IMG/VR virus record: IMGVR_UViG_3300036715_002359
Span: 1-64,000 of that record
Direction: 5' to 3' (one strand)
From: a virus
DNA: 64,000 nt
The notes beneath the pieces were generated by a model. The model was not told the origin of the DNA. It saw nothing but the letters and a program-made list of their open reading frames with translations, and did not search any database. The position numbers and the translations under genes are program-made. Positions 23,867 through 33,672 of this stretch are shown one piece after another (within the stretch, counting starts at the first letter, position 1; each line of letters begins with the position of its first letter).

Positions 23867-24331
23867 TTAGTATCCGTTGTTATCATCTTGTCTGTTACTT
23901 TTTAAAGCCATTCCTGCACCAAGTCCCACAGCACCAGCAGCTACAGCACCTTTACCAACTTGAGCTTGAGCACGGCGCATATTTAATTCTGCGTTATTAG
24001 CTTTACCTTGAAGGTCTTTAATTTTTCCACCTAAGCGGTTAACTGCTTTATTATGAGCATCAACGTGAGGTTTAGCACTCATAGCTCCGCCAATTTCATT
24101 GACTCTAGCAGCAGCACTACCTTGGACCATGCCAGGAGTTCTATTACCAATAGATCCGATAGCAGCAGCTCTTGCACTATGTTCGGCTTGTAGACCACTA
24201 AGTTTTTGAGCACGGGCTACTAAAGGTTTGTAATCCTTACCCATAGCAGTACTAACGGTCCTAACACCAGTTTTGATGGCGTTACCAATACCGCTTAATC
24301 CTGCAATTTTTTCTAAGTATTTGTTTGTCAT
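23867..24331 (-). CDS. Head-region protein with N-terminal NKYLEKIA and glycine zipper
   Basis: 154 aa. Begins MTNKYLEKIAGLSG, then a helical basic-and-alanine region and a Gly-rich hydrophobic helix (AGAVGLGAGMALKSN) before a short acidic end. Four bases separate it from the upstream head gene. It may be an internal head protein; the N-terminal motif is shared with other proteins here. Confidence 0.6.
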   Translation of the reverse strand: MTNKYLEKIAGLSGIGNAIKTGVRTVSTAMGKDYKPLVARAQKLSGLQAEHSARAAAIGSIGNRTPGMVQGSAAARVNEIGGAMSAKPHVDAHNKAVNRLGGKIKDLQGKANNAELNMRRAQAQVGKGAVAAGAVGLGAGMALKSNRQDDNNGY

Positions 24332-24334
24332 GGC

Positions 24335-24916
24335 TTAGCTCAGCATGAACTCAAGCAAAGCGTCAGTCTGTGGTCTAGCAAATCCATCTCCACGGCCCAT
24401 TTCCCAAGGCTCATCCATTACAGACGCAACTTTAGTCAGCAATGCTGGATCCATAGTTTTTAATTGTTCTAAATCTTCGAAAGTAAAAGCACCTGATCCA
24501 GCCATTTTAGTAAATTGTTCTGGTAATTTGATTTCTTCTACTTGAGTAAAATTAGCAGCTTTTTCCAGAGTTTCTGTAGCTTCGTCTAATTTTGTTTCTA
24601 GCTCATCGATATAAGCAGCAGCTTTTTGTAGAAGACCCACGGTTGGATCCACATCAGCTTCTGGTGCAAAAGAAACTAAATCTTTCAAATTTACCTTAGC
24701 AGCTTTAACTAGAGCAACAGCTTGGTCAAGATCAATACCACTCATAGCCATAAGCTCTTGAGCAGCCACTTTTTCCATAGTATGTTGAGCAACTGTTAAA
24801 CGAGCATCTTTATCAGAATACCCAGCTTGTTTTAAAAGACCAATTGCTACTTCTTCAGGCGAACCCAAACGAAGTTCTTCAGCATGGTTTAATAGAGTTT
24901 GTGAAATTTGAGCCAT
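24335..24916 (-). CDS. Head-core-like acidic helical protein
   Basis: 193 aa, acidic, predicted almost fully helical, with coiled-coil character (YIDELETKLDEATETLEKAA). Contains SGIDLDQAVALVKAA, a module found several times in the 439-aa neighbour. Composition and location suit a scaffold/core protein degraded or retained during capsid maturation. Confidence 0.6.
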   Translation of the reverse strand: MAQISQTLLNHAEELRLGSPEEVAIGLLKQAGYSDKDARLTVAQHTMEKVAAQELMAMSGIDLDQAVALVKAAKVNLKDLVSFAPEADVDPTVGLLQKAAAYIDELETKLDEATETLEKAANFTQVEEIKLPEQFTKMAGSGAFTFEDLEQLKTMDPALLTKVASVMDEPWEMGRGDGFARPQTDALLEFMLS

Positions 24917-25500
24917 TATTTGTAATCTTCCTTGAGTAAATCTAATATGTACGGATGAGCTACGTTTATTGATTCTAATGCATTGTCCCTAGCTGCGATA
25001 CGACCTGTATGTGCTCCTACACCTAATCCAGCAATAGCTCCTAATGCTCCTATTTGTAATGCTTTACCAGTAAAAGGTAATCCCCATAGTGCTCCTAGTG
25101 CTCCCCCAGCTAAAGCTCCACCACTCATGTATTTAAGTTGAGTGCTAAAACCTTTATTTTCAATATGGTTAGCATATTCATGATATTGAGGGCGTTCTAA
25201 AGTTACTTGACCAGTTGCAAGATTTTTATTTCCCCAACCAGAATGTCCTGGTATTTGGTAATTTTCAGCAATCTTTTCTAAATATATATTATTCATGGCT
25301 TCTTTATCTAAATGTTTATTAAGTTTAACCGCAGCGTAATCAGTAGCTAAGGCTGTACCTGTACCTAAGGCTGTCATCTTCTTGACACTAGTAGACCAAC
25401 CAAGTTTTTTACCTAGCACATTAGCCCCTAATGTACCTAGAGCACCAGCACCAAAAATAGTGGCTGTGTGTTTAATGTCTTTTTTAGATTGGTCGTTCAT
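24916..25500 (-). CDS. Head-region protein with glycine zipper and internal IYLEKIA
   Basis: 194 aa. Gly/Ala-rich hydrophobic segments near 15-35 and 125-165 (ALWGLPFTG..., GALGAIAGLGVGAH). An internal MNNIYLEKIAEN at 25296 could be an alternative start, making a product that begins like the 23867 protein. It shares a base with the next gene. Possible membrane-active ejected protein. Confidence 0.55.
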   Translation of the reverse strand: MNDQSKKDIKHTATIFGAGALGTLGANVLGKKLGWSTSVKKMTALGTGTALATDYAAVKLNKHLDKEAMNNIYLEKIAENYQIPGHSGWGNKNLATGQVTLERPQYHEYANHIENKGFSTQLKYMSGGALAGGALGALWGLPFTGKALQIGALGAIAGLGVGAHTGRIAARDNALESINVAHPYILDLLKEDYK

Positions 25501-25617
25501 TTGAACCTTTAATTTTGTTATATAAACTAGGTGATAAAGTCCGCTCTGTTTGCCGGTATATTAGAGCCAATTTATATAAAAAAATGGCCGAGCCGAAGCT
25601 CAGCCAAATTTGTAAGA

Positions 25618-26937
25618 TTAATAACCGTACAGTTCGTCAGCTTTTGCGTTAACCAGATTAACTGCAGTGTCAAAATCAACACCAGCATCAATCAAGCCAT
25701 CAACAGCAGCTTTTTTCTCACGGCCTAAAGCGTAACCAGCAGCACCTCCAAGGCCAGTAGCGCCCACACCGGCAGCAATACCGAATGTTTTAGGATTGGA
25801 CTTAACGATTCTAGCAGCGTTAGAACCAGTAGCTTTAGCCATTTCTTTAGCAGCAGTACCGTATGCATGGGCAGTACCATAAGCATCACCAGCTTTACGA
25901 GCGATGTTAGAACCAGTAGCTTTAGCCATTTCTTTAGCAGCAGTACCGTATGCATGGGCAGTACCAACAGCATCACCAGCTTTACGAGCGATGTTAGAAC
26001 CAGTAGCTTTAGCCATTTCTTTAGCAGCAGTACCGTATGCATGGGCAGTACCATAAGCTTTACCTACAGCAGCTTTAGCAGCTTGCATTTTGCTTGCTGA
26101 TTTGATCAGAGCAACGGCAAAGTCAAAATCAACACCCGAATCCAACAGTTCGTTGAATGCAGCTTGCTTAACTTGTTCTTCGTGTTCTTCTTCCAATTCA
26201 TCAGAAGCTTGCTTAACCAGATTAACAGCTTCATCAAAATCCAGACCAGAATTAACCAGAGCTATAACAGCTGCAGTTTTCTCTTGGTCTGTGCCGTTCA
26301 GACCAGCAGGACCAACGATACCAACTTGAGCTGGAACTTGGTCATTAATAGCACCTTCAGCATGAGCAGTATTACCAGTTTCTTGTTCGTCTTTAGCACT
26401 TGTTGAAGCCATAGCGTCAGAAACGATAGCATCGAAGATTTGGTTAATGGTACCACCATTGCCTAGACCATCAGTTCCAGGAGTTGCTTGGAACGACATG
26501 TCGTGTTCAGCACGTTGTTGAGCCAGATCAACTTGAGTCTTGTTTGGCACAACCCCAGCAGGGATACCATTTGAAGTGCTCTCGTCGCCTACACCGGCTT
26601 GTTTCAGTAATGCTTGAGCTAGTGCTTTACCAGCGTAAGAAGCTTGTTTGTTCATTTCTTCACCTTTGTTAGTTTGTTCAGTTGTTTTGGAAGCAGCTAC
26701 TTTTTCCATGATTTCTTTTGCAAGATCTGATCCAGCTTTGAAAGCCGCTGATGCAGTTTTTTCTTGATCTTTCTTACCGGCCAAAGTTACGCTTTTGTCG
26801 CCGTCTTCTTCTTCTTCATCTTTAGCAGTAACTTTAGCAGCAGCTGCAGCTTTGTCTTCCGCTTCTTTATCGGAGGCATCGCTAGCAGATTTTTCTAAGT
26901 CTTGCAAAAGACTATCAAGAGTATATAATTGGTTCAT
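25618..26937 (-). CDS. Scaffold/core-like protein with internal repeats
   Basis: 439 aa, Ala/Lys/Glu-rich. Three repeats of a 29-residue unit (GTAHAYGTAAKEMAKATGSN...) occupy about residues 295-375. A second module, G-V/L-DFD-x-AV-x-L (for example NSGLDFDEAVNLV), appears three times in this protein and once in the neighbour (24335). A Gly zipper precedes the C-terminus. Size, composition and location just after the prohead protease suit a scaffold or core protein. Confidence 0.6.
   Translation of the reverse strand: MNQLYTLDSLLQDLEKSASDASDKEAEDKAAAAAKVTAKDEEEEDGDKSVTLAGKKDQEKTASAAFKAGSDLAKEIMEKVAASKTTEQTNKGEEMNKQASYAGKALAQALLKQAGVGDESTSNGIPAGVVPNKTQVDLAQQRAEHDMSFQATPGTDGLGNGGTINQIFDAIVSDAMASTSAKDEQETGNTAHAEGAINDQVPAQVGIVGPAGLNGTDQEKTAAVIALVNSGLDFDEAVNLVKQASDELEEEHEEQVKQAAFNELLDSGVDFDFAVALIKSASKMQAAKAAVGKAYGTAHAYGTAAKEMAKATGSNIARKAGDAVGTAHAYGTAAKEMAKATGSNIARKAGDAYGTAHAYGTAAKEMAKATGSNAARIVKSNPKTFGIAAGVGATGLGGAAGYALGREKKAAVDGLIDAGVDFDTAVNLVNAKADELYGY
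25821..26055 (-). repeat. Three tandem 87-bp repeats inside the 439-aa gene
   Basis: Near-identical copies are spaced 87 bases apart (TAGAACCAGT occurs at 25821, 25908 and 25995). The reading frame is kept, so the repeats lengthen the protein by 29 residues each. The near identity indicates recent duplication. Confidence 0.85.
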
Positions 26938-27010
26938 TTTTGATTAGTCCTTTTAACTATATTTTTAAGGTAGCTTAATTCTACCTAGTTGGGTGTTCCT
27001 TGTCAAATCT

Positions 27011-28477
27011 TTATTGATTCTTTATAATCTTAACCATAGCCGCTTTAGCCAGTTGGTATGTAAGTTTATAATCAGATGCTGACTTAACTAGAATTATTTT
27101 AACCGGTGAATTACCGTTAGTGTTTACAGATTCTTTCATTCTTGCTTCGATGGCACGAGTGATGTACCATTTTGCTGCAACTGCTGCACTACCTATTGAT
27201 AGTATAGTGTGGATTATTCTAATCAAACCTTCTTTACCTTCTGGTTGAAGGTTGACTGCTTTGAATCTTTCATAATTAGTTGGTTCGATATGAGGGCCGT
27301 TACCAATGTATCCAACGTTACTATATTCAGATGCTCTTTTTTCTACAAATTCTGGGAGTAAAGAACATTCAGGAATAGATGATTTTAAAGTTGTTGCAAT
27401 ATCAAAACTAGGATCATGTGAGGTATACTCTTCTTCAGAGAAGGTCATGTTTTTAGCACCGGTTTCGTGTACCACTGAGGCAACGAGCGAACCAATTCCT
27501 TCTGCACTTGGTCCCATAGTTTTACGGGCTATAAGTTCTGATAAAAAAGTAATAGAAGGACTAATTCCTAAATCTGCCATAGTGGCAAAGATTTCAGGTA
27601 ATTTGAAGTGTTGTAACATACCAATAACTTTTAAATCAGGATCTTTAACCTTATTTAACATAGGTTCAAGACTCTCTGAGTAATCAGCTATGTCTCCATC
27701 CACTTCTTTGATAAATTCTGATAATTTTTTAAACGCAGCTCGTTTTTCTCCATCAACGATTTCGTCTGCTGATGCAGCATCGACTGATCCAATGATTCTA
27801 CCGTTTTCACTTGCTACTTTTTGTAGCACTGAACTGGTAACATCAGCGGGACGAATGACAATACTCATATCGAAGAACTTAAGAGGAGCAACATTTAATG
27901 CCATAACCTTACGTCCATCAGGATAAACTTTACCTAAATTTTCACTTAGATGCTCACAATACTCTTGACGAGTATGAGCTTTGTTTCCACAGATCGAACA
28001 TACGTCATATGGTGTGCGGCAGGCCATCGAAGTAGCTGGAAAGTCTCCAGTTTCTATACGAGCAACAACGTCACTACCTTTGTCTTTATCAATCCATGCT
28101 ATGATTTCCACACGATGCATACGTTCGTTATAAATAGCGAAGATAACCTGACCAATAGCAATAGCTGGATTTTTGTTTATATGGTTACGGAATATATGAG
28201 CAGGACTAGTTTCAAAAGTTTTGTAACAATCAATTAGATTATGCTCTGGAAAATAATCGGCGTTACGATTAGCTCCATACCATTCACCAGCACCCATAGC
28301 CAAGATGTGTACATATACCTTGTTTGGTTCTGGTTTAATTTGTGATGTGAAATCACGAATGCGAATATCTGCAGACGCTTGTTTTAAAAGGCCTCTTGAG
28401 CTATTAAAATCCAAGATAGTAACTTGTGGTTCATCTTTGAAAATAGATGAATTATCTATAAGTTTAGTTAAGGCCAT
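27011..28477 (-). CDS. Prohead maturation protease-like protein
   Basis: 488 aa. The N-terminal domain has a catalytic-like His in FRNHINKNPAIAIGQV (about 95-110) and a Ser in FPATSMAC (about 148-155), the spacing of phage prohead serine proteases (gp21/U9-like). A Cys cluster CSICGNKAHTRQEYCEHL follows at about 163. The second half is helical. The upstream portal and downstream capsid genes fit. Whether His and Ser are catalytic is inferred from family pattern. Confidence 0.65.
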   Translation of the reverse strand: MALTKLIDNSSIFKDEPQVTILDFNSSRGLLKQASADIRIRDFTSQIKPEPNKVYVHILAMGAGEWYGANRNADYFPEHNLIDCYKTFETSPAHIFRNHINKNPAIAIGQVIFAIYNERMHRVEIIAWIDKDKGSDVVARIETGDFPATSMACRTPYDVCSICGNKAHTRQEYCEHLSENLGKVYPDGRKVMALNVAPLKFFDMSIVIRPADVTSSVLQKVASENGRIIGSVDAASADEIVDGEKRAAFKKLSEFIKEVDGDIADYSESLEPMLNKVKDPDLKVIGMLQHFKLPEIFATMADLGISPSITFLSELIARKTMGPSAEGIGSLVASVVHETGAKNMTFSEEEYTSHDPSFDIATTLKSSIPECSLLPEFVEKRASEYSNVGYIGNGPHIEPTNYERFKAVNLQPEGKEGLIRIIHTILSIGSAAVAAKWYITRAIEARMKESVNTNGNSPVKIILVKSASDYKLTYQLAKAAMVKIIKNQ

Positions 28478-28905
28478 TATCTTGTAGGGTTATTAAACTT
28501 TGGTCTAGTAACAGCCACAGGAGAAGGGGCCAGAGTAGAAGTACTCAAAGTTTTATTGATGTTGTTTAATGCAGTTAAGGACTTACGTTCTATATTAGAT
28601 TTATCTTCAGTAATTTTAGTAGCAGCTCTAGAATTATGATAATTAGCTAAGCCAAGGCCCAAACTAACTGAAGAGATCCCCACTCCTAGCTTTCCTGTTC
28701 TATCAAGATTCTTGCTCATAGCAATTTTCTCTAGGTATCTATTCACGCTTGCCCCTTTACTCATTTCTTGATACGGTCCGTCATCGCTTTGATTATATTT
28801 AAACTGTGAGTTTAAATTACCAGTAACGTCTGCGTTCGAACGAATTTCTTCAGCGTAAGAACCTAACGCTAATTTAGTAGAAGTTTCTGGTAGTTCTGTT
28901 TTCAT
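28477..28905 (-). CDS. Head-region protein with internal NRYLEKIA
   Basis: 142 aa. About 53 polar residues precede VNRYLEKIAMSKN, followed by a Gly/Leu-rich hydrophobic segment (LGVGISSVSLGLGLAN) and a basic C-terminus. The GTG just before NRYLEKIA could be an alternative start. It overlaps the protease start. Confidence 0.55.
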   Translation of the reverse strand: MKTELPETSTKLALGSYAEEIRSNADVTGNLNSQFKYNQSDDGPYQEMSKGASVNRYLEKIAMSKNLDRTGKLGVGISSVSLGLGLANYHNSRAATKITEDKSNIERKSLTALNNINKTLSTSTLAPSPVAVTRPKFNNPTR

Positions 28906-28919
28906 CTGTCAATTATATA

Positions 28920-29450
28920 TTATGTATACGATTTTGGCGAGAACGTTGTGTTATCTTTGTAACGACCTTCTAACTCAGTAAGAGTTTTGATAGTCATTGG
29001 GTCAATACTTTCCCCCTGAATAGCATTAGCTAAAACTGAACTTAACAAATTAGGATCAGTTGCAACGTTAGGAGCAAATTTGAACATTGTTTCGGCGTAT
29101 TCACGAACTTTGTTTTTATTAGCTTCTTTAACAATACGGTTAGTGGCTATAACTTTTTCTAGTGAAATTAAGAATTTAGTGTGTAGATTATTGTTGTTAA
29201 CAATTCCAGCCAAGCTCCCAACACTTTGAATACCTGCAGCCATAAGAATACCACCAACTCCCTCACCCAGAGCTTTACCAAAACCTACTTGTAAAGAAGT
29301 CCCTATAGTGCGAGTACCTCCACCTGTAGGAGTAGAATTTCTAGCTCTTGTAGTCATAGCGGCCTTAACAAAGCCTACTACAAAATCTGCTTGAGCTTGG
29401 GCATCATCAACATATTTCTCTGCTGCGACTGCGTGTAATTTTTCTAACAT
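28920..29450 (-). CDS. Virion-block helical protein with glycine-rich centre
   Basis: ATG at 29450 is chosen because AAAAGGT lies before it; a longer version starting at 29489 overlaps the neighbour. 176 aa, begins MLEKLHAVAAEKY, then FVVGFVKAA and a Gly-rich stretch (GFGKALGEGVGGILMAAG). No family is recognised; likely an internal head protein. Confidence 0.55.
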   Translation of the reverse strand: MLEKLHAVAAEKYVDDAQAQADFVVGFVKAAMTTRARNSTPTGGGTRTIGTSLQVGFGKALGEGVGGILMAAGIQSVGSLAGIVNNNNLHTKFLISLEKVIATNRIVKEANKNKVREYAETMFKFAPNVATDPNLLSSVLANAIQGESIDPMTIKTLTELEGRYKDNTTFSPKSYT

Positions 29451-29461
29451 TATTTTACCTT

Positions 29462-30535
29462 TTAGTTTTGACGTTGTAGAGTGTCCCAAGCATCTCTGCT
29501 TCCACCCGTGTCTTTATTTTTTCCTGGAGAATAAACGGCAGCATCAGTAGCAGCCAAAAGTCCAGTTCCTAGAACAGCACCTACACCAACTTTTTTAGCA
29601 GTTGGGGATAAAGGAATTTTACCTAATCCTTCTCGAATTTTGTTAGTAGTAGGCAAGACTTTGTTAACCATATTGCTACTGGTATTTTTAATGGCTTGGC
29701 CCATTGTTTTAGCTACAGCACTCACAGGAGTACTTATAGTTTTACCTATGCCAGTGCCAAACATTTGAACACCTTTACCAATGATACTAGCAATACCTGC
29801 TTGCTTAACTAAATTGGCTCGGGTTTGTAATTCTTCTTTTTCTTTGATACCTGCTGAAACTTCTTGAGCTTCTTTAACCAGTGCTTGAACTTTCTTTACA
29901 GATTGTAATTCAGCTTCTTTAAAGATACCAGTATTAGATTGATTAATAACTTCGCCATAAACCAATTTGGTCAGTAAAGCTAAATCACGACCCTCAAATG
30001 CAGCAGCTAATTTTTCTAATCCTTGAGGATCAGCTTTAATAACACCAGCAGCTTTAAATAGTTCAGGAACAATAGTAATACTACGATCTTTTAGCTGCTC
30101 TAACTGCAGGGCATTTTCAGAAGCCATTTTCAAAAAGTAAACTTGTTGTTCAGCAGCGACTAAATCTTTTGCCATCTTACAAGCTTCTTCTTGGGAATTA
30201 AGAGGCAATCTACCATCTTCTTGTAGAGGTGCAGCGATTCTAGCAGCTGTGGCAATTTTACTCATACTGAAATCTTCAGGAAGTGCTACTGCTCTCATGA
30301 CCTCAGCATATTTACACAATGGAAATTCCACTGTACGATCAGCTGACATTTCTAATACTTTTAAATATGCAATAGAGTTAGTTGCCTCTACTGCACGATG
30401 AATTTGTTCTGAGTTCATTTCGTAAGCAGCAGCTTGTTTAGCAAGACCTTGGCTTAATGGAATTTTGTCATTTAGAAATGACTCAACGCTTTTAACGGAG
30501 ATATCTCTAATTTGATCGCTTGAAATTAATGGCAT
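29462..30535 (-). CDS. Large helical virion-block protein
   Basis: 357 aa. Ala/Lys-rich helices with many KQA/KEA triplets; a C-terminal Gly-rich helix (VGVGAVLGTGLLAATDAAVY) like the other zipper proteins. No enzyme motif. Possibly another internal or core protein. Confidence 0.55.
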   Translation of the reverse strand: MPLISSDQIRDISVKSVESFLNDKIPLSQGLAKQAAAYEMNSEQIHRAVEATNSIAYLKVLEMSADRTVEFPLCKYAEVMRAVALPEDFSMSKIATAARIAAPLQEDGRLPLNSQEEACKMAKDLVAAEQQVYFLKMASENALQLEQLKDRSITIVPELFKAAGVIKADPQGLEKLAAAFEGRDLALLTKLVYGEVINQSNTGIFKEAELQSVKKVQALVKEAQEVSAGIKEKEELQTRANLVKQAGIASIIGKGVQMFGTGIGKTISTPVSAVAKTMGQAIKNTSSNMVNKVLPTTNKIREGLGKIPLSPTAKKVGVGAVLGTGLLAATDAAVYSPGKNKDTGGSRDAWDTLQRQN

Positions 30536-30543
30536 GTCTAATC

Positions 30544-30747
30544 CTATTTATAATTCTTATGATTTATTTTAGCCGTGAATTTACGCAGTTTAGGCTTCTT
30601 GATCCGTTTAGGACGATGAACCGATCTTTCACTTCTTGGAGATTCCGGTGGACGTAACAACATACAAACTTTAGTTAAATATCTGTTTTCCGTTGGTTCA
30701 TCCAATTCTTCTCTTAGTTCCGAAATTTTCTCTAATAATTTACTCAT
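30544..30747 (-). CDS. Small very basic protein, 67 aa
   Basis: Starts MSKLLEKISELREEL and continues NRYLTKVCML, a decayed look-alike of the YLEKIA motif; the second half is Lys/Arg-rich (RPKRIKKPKLRK). DNA binding inside the head is plausible. It follows the HNH remnant by five bases. Confidence 0.5.
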   Translation of the reverse strand: MSKLLEKISELREELDEPTENRYLTKVCMLLRPPESPRSERSVHRPKRIKKPKLRKFTAKINHKNYK

Positions 30748-30752
30748 AATAT

Positions 30753-31117
30753 TCAGGTAGGTATTATATGGTCATTATGTACTTCTTCATTTAATTCTAA
30801 AGATAATTTATAACAAAATTCATAACTTTGTTTTATCTTTATTAAATCTGCCCATAATGGTGTTCTTTGTTTTATGTAATCAGTTCTTAATTTATATTTA
30901 TGATGATAATAGGGTTTATTATTAAGGTAATGATTTCTAAATAATATTTTTGCTTTTTCAGTATTTTCTTTATGTTTATTTTTAGATCTAAGATTTACAC
31001 ATTGTATACCTGATATACCACTAAGGTATCTTTCACAAATATGACCATTGGGGCAAGGTGTTCCTGTGAAATATTTTTTATTCCTTTGGTTTTAGCTTCT
31101 TCTTTAGTTATTAACAT
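30753..31117 (-). pseudogene. Frameshifted HNH homing endonuclease
   Basis: Starting at 31117, MLITKEEAKTKGIK is followed after an A6 tract by a second frame reading KKYFTGTPCPNGHICERYLSG, and ending in EVHNDHIIPT then a stop. Together this matches the common phage HNH endonuclease pattern, with one A missing to join the frames and the C-terminal part (after DHIIP) lost. The start overlaps the end of the upstream gene. Probably a dead homing gene, unless the A-tract is a read error. Confidence 0.7.
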
Positions 31118-31742
31118 CTAGACTATCTAACCCCTCAAAATCAGGAACTACTTCACTAAGAGCGATTTCTAAATCCTTACGAGCAGCTGCATTATCTAGA
31201 ACCCAAAGTTTAAGAAGACGAGCGATGTCAAGTGATAACTTAACCCATTTAGTGCTTTCTTTACTAGCTTCTGAAACATTGCCATTAAACATAGCTTCTT
31301 TGGCTTTATAATGACAAGTAGTAAATAGGTTTTGTAATCCGTCAATAGGAGAAATGTTTACTTCTTTTCCTAAACGCCAGGCAATAAAATCTAAGCCTTG
31401 AGACAAAGCCCATAGCTTTAGTAAACCTTCATTTTTATCGTGACAGTTTAACAACTCCATTTTAGAAAGCTTATCTAATCCAGTTACTTCGTAGAATACA
31501 TCTCTGTACATCGTTAGGACATCCAGAGGTATTTCTATAAGATCAGATATTTTCTGTAGGTCACCAGAAGTCAAAAGGGAACTTTCAACGTAACCCTTTT
31601 TCAGTGGACTTTCATTTATCTTCTTCGCTGCTGCATAGAGGATAGCCTCGGCACAGGTCTCATCTTTTAGAATTTTATCTACTAGTGGATCCTGGCCAAG
31701 GGTCTTTTTACGTAAAAGAATTCCTCTAGCATTTACAGGCAT
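31104..31742 (-). CDS. Unknown 212-aa helical protein
   Basis: Mostly helical, no catalytic motif; includes LWALSQGLDFIAWRLGKE. It lies between the 622-aa protein and head proteins and probably belongs to the virion or its assembly. Its 3' end is entered by the homing-endonuclease remnant. Confidence 0.55.
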   Translation of the reverse strand: MPVNARGILLRKKTLGQDPLVDKILKDETCAEAILYAAAKKINESPLKKGYVESSLLTSGDLQKISDLIEIPLDVLTMYRDVFYEVTGLDKLSKMELLNCHDKNEGLLKLWALSQGLDFIAWRLGKEVNISPIDGLQNLFTTCHYKAKEAMFNGNVSEASKESTKWVKLSLDIARLLKLWVLDNAAARKDLEIALSEVVPDFEGLDSLDVNN

Positions 31743-31751
31743 TTCGTTCTA

Positions 31752-33620
31752 TTATTTCTTTTCTGGTTTAATAGCTAACATTTCTTGTAATTTTAAGAAG
31801 TTGTCACCTAGCATACGATACACTGCTTTCAACGAAGCCAAGAATGCGAACACTCCGTCTGCATCATTATTTTCAGCAAGTTCACTTATATTAACACGAG
31901 CTAAGAAAAGAGTACGACCTAGTTTATCCATACATTCTTCGATATCTGGTAGGTATTCTTCTATCAACTCGTACATGTCTGGTGTTTGTAACAATTCAGA
32001 AATGATAGTGACTTCAGCCGTTTGTGCATCACCAAGTTTTAAAGCATTGGTAACGTTAGGCATGAAAGAACCATTTAATCCAACCTTAGGAGCAGGATTC
32101 ATTTCTTGGCCATACTTAGGAATTTCTGCTGGTTTAAAGCTAGTATCTCCTGCACGTTTAGTTAGGTAAATTTTTGTGTATCCACGTTCAGCTGCTTGTT
32201 TAATAAACGTTTTAGCCAGACTAGGATCAATACCTTCTTCTGCTGCGAGTTTGTTCATCATAGCATGTTCACCACCAATTGGTAATCCATTAACAGAATA
32301 TTCGATACCATCAAATCCGATATCAAGTTGTTCACCAAGTATACCGGCTTCAGTAATTTCACGAGTTTTAGCAGCTGAGTTTACTGAACGTTCCAGCAGA
32401 CCTGTTATAGAATCTTTAAGTTTTAACACTAAAGATGAGTACGGCATGTAAATTGTTTTACCCTGAGCTTGAGGACGTAATCCATAATTACGATATGCTA
32501 ATAGTGTGTAAGAACCATAAGGAATACCTCCACGAGCTGAGGCTTGGATTTCAATGCCTAAATTAGTGATAGTAACTCTATGTGCATTGAAAACGCCCAA
32601 TAGTTCAGCGTCACCACTAATAACAGCAAAAGTGTCACCAACGCTTACATCTGCTGGAAGTACTGGAGGTAGATTACCAAAGATACTTTCTAGCACTTCT
32701 GTGCGATCGAGTTTGGCACCTACAGTTACAAATGAATCAGAAATAGCGTAATCACCATTAGCGAATAGAGCAACACTATCACGCTTAGCAGCACCATTAA
32801 CCCCAACATCCATAGCTTTTGGAATAAATGCTTCACGGCTAGAACCATTTGAAAACATAACTTCATGATCACTATTACCGTCAATTTCAGTTACAGAAGT
32901 AAATTTATTGTCATCATACGATTGTGACGATATGGCAATACGACGAGTAGGCTGAGTTCCAGAAACGTGGAAACCATCGTTTAGAATAGACGAAATTTGT
33001 TCTGCTGATAGATTAGTAGCGGCACCAGTAACAATAGAGATCGGTGAGGCGTTAGTAACTGCAGCTAAAGATTGTACTTTAGGAGTTAGGGCTGCAAAAA
33101 TATCTTGAAGTGAAAATAGTTTGTGTAATTTTTCATACACTGATTTTTCTTCAGCAATTTTTTCAAGAGTAAATGTTTTCAGATAATTAGGCATTGATTC
33201 CAAAAAATCACCTAAACGAGAAGCCGAAGCGTACACGAATTTACCTGTACGTGGCGGATTAATCATCTTAGTTACATCAGGGTTTTGATTAACTATTGCT
33301 GGAATTTTACTTGGCTTACCTTGAGTTAACTTACTAGACGTGATAATCATGTCTGTAGTTTTTTTAGTAATAGGGAAGAATTTGCCCTTTGAAGCAAAGA
33401 AAATAGAATCTACTGGATAGACATTATCCATTTTAGAAATCACAGGAACATAAAAAATTTCGTTGCCGACACGTAGCACGAAAACTCCGACTTTAATATC
33501 AGATTCATTTTTCAAATCTTCTGTAACATCTTTGAAAGTTACGATAGAGCTACCTAGTTCAGGCACGGTCTGAAGTAGTTTTGCCAGTGCTACTGAATAG
33601 AAATCGAATTCTTGTTCCAC
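31752..33620 (-). CDS. Large unknown virion-block protein, 622 aa
   Basis: Mixed fold with several beta-rich segments (VALFANGDYAISDSFVTVG, GIEIQASARGG). Contains TLEKIAEEKS at about residue 150 (33153-33170), a match to the core of the YLEKIA motif. No family recognised. A virion or head-assembly function is inferred from location. Confidence 0.55.
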   Translation of the reverse strand: MEQEFDFYSVALAKLLQTVPELGSSIVTFKDVTEDLKNESDIKVGVFVLRVGNEIFYVPVISKMDNVYPVDSIFFASKGKFFPITKKTTDMIITSSKLTQGKPSKIPAIVNQNPDVTKMINPPRTGKFVYASASRLGDFLESMPNYLKTFTLEKIAEEKSVYEKLHKLFSLQDIFAALTPKVQSLAAVTNASPISIVTGAATNLSAEQISSILNDGFHVSGTQPTRRIAISSQSYDDNKFTSVTEIDGNSDHEVMFSNGSSREAFIPKAMDVGVNGAAKRDSVALFANGDYAISDSFVTVGAKLDRTEVLESIFGNLPPVLPADVSVGDTFAVISGDAELLGVFNAHRVTITNLGIEIQASARGGIPYGSYTLLAYRNYGLRPQAQGKTIYMPYSSLVLKLKDSITGLLERSVNSAAKTREITEAGILGEQLDIGFDGIEYSVNGLPIGGEHAMMNKLAAEEGIDPSLAKTFIKQAAERGYTKIYLTKRAGDTSFKPAEIPKYGQEMNPAPKVGLNGSFMPNVTNALKLGDAQTAEVTIISELLQTPDMYELIEEYLPDIEECMDKLGRTLFLARVNISELAENNDADGVFAFLASLKAVYRMLGDNFLKLQEMLAIKPEKK

Positions 33621-33672
33621 GTAAATTAATCCTTAAAGTATAGAAGTATTTTAATCTCCGTATCGAAGATTA

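Noticed and set aside
25725-26054. Repeated Leu/Val-rich frame on the minus strand in the 87-bp repeats
   Set aside because: A shifted reading of the tandem repeats in the 439-aa gene, without a ribosome site of its own.
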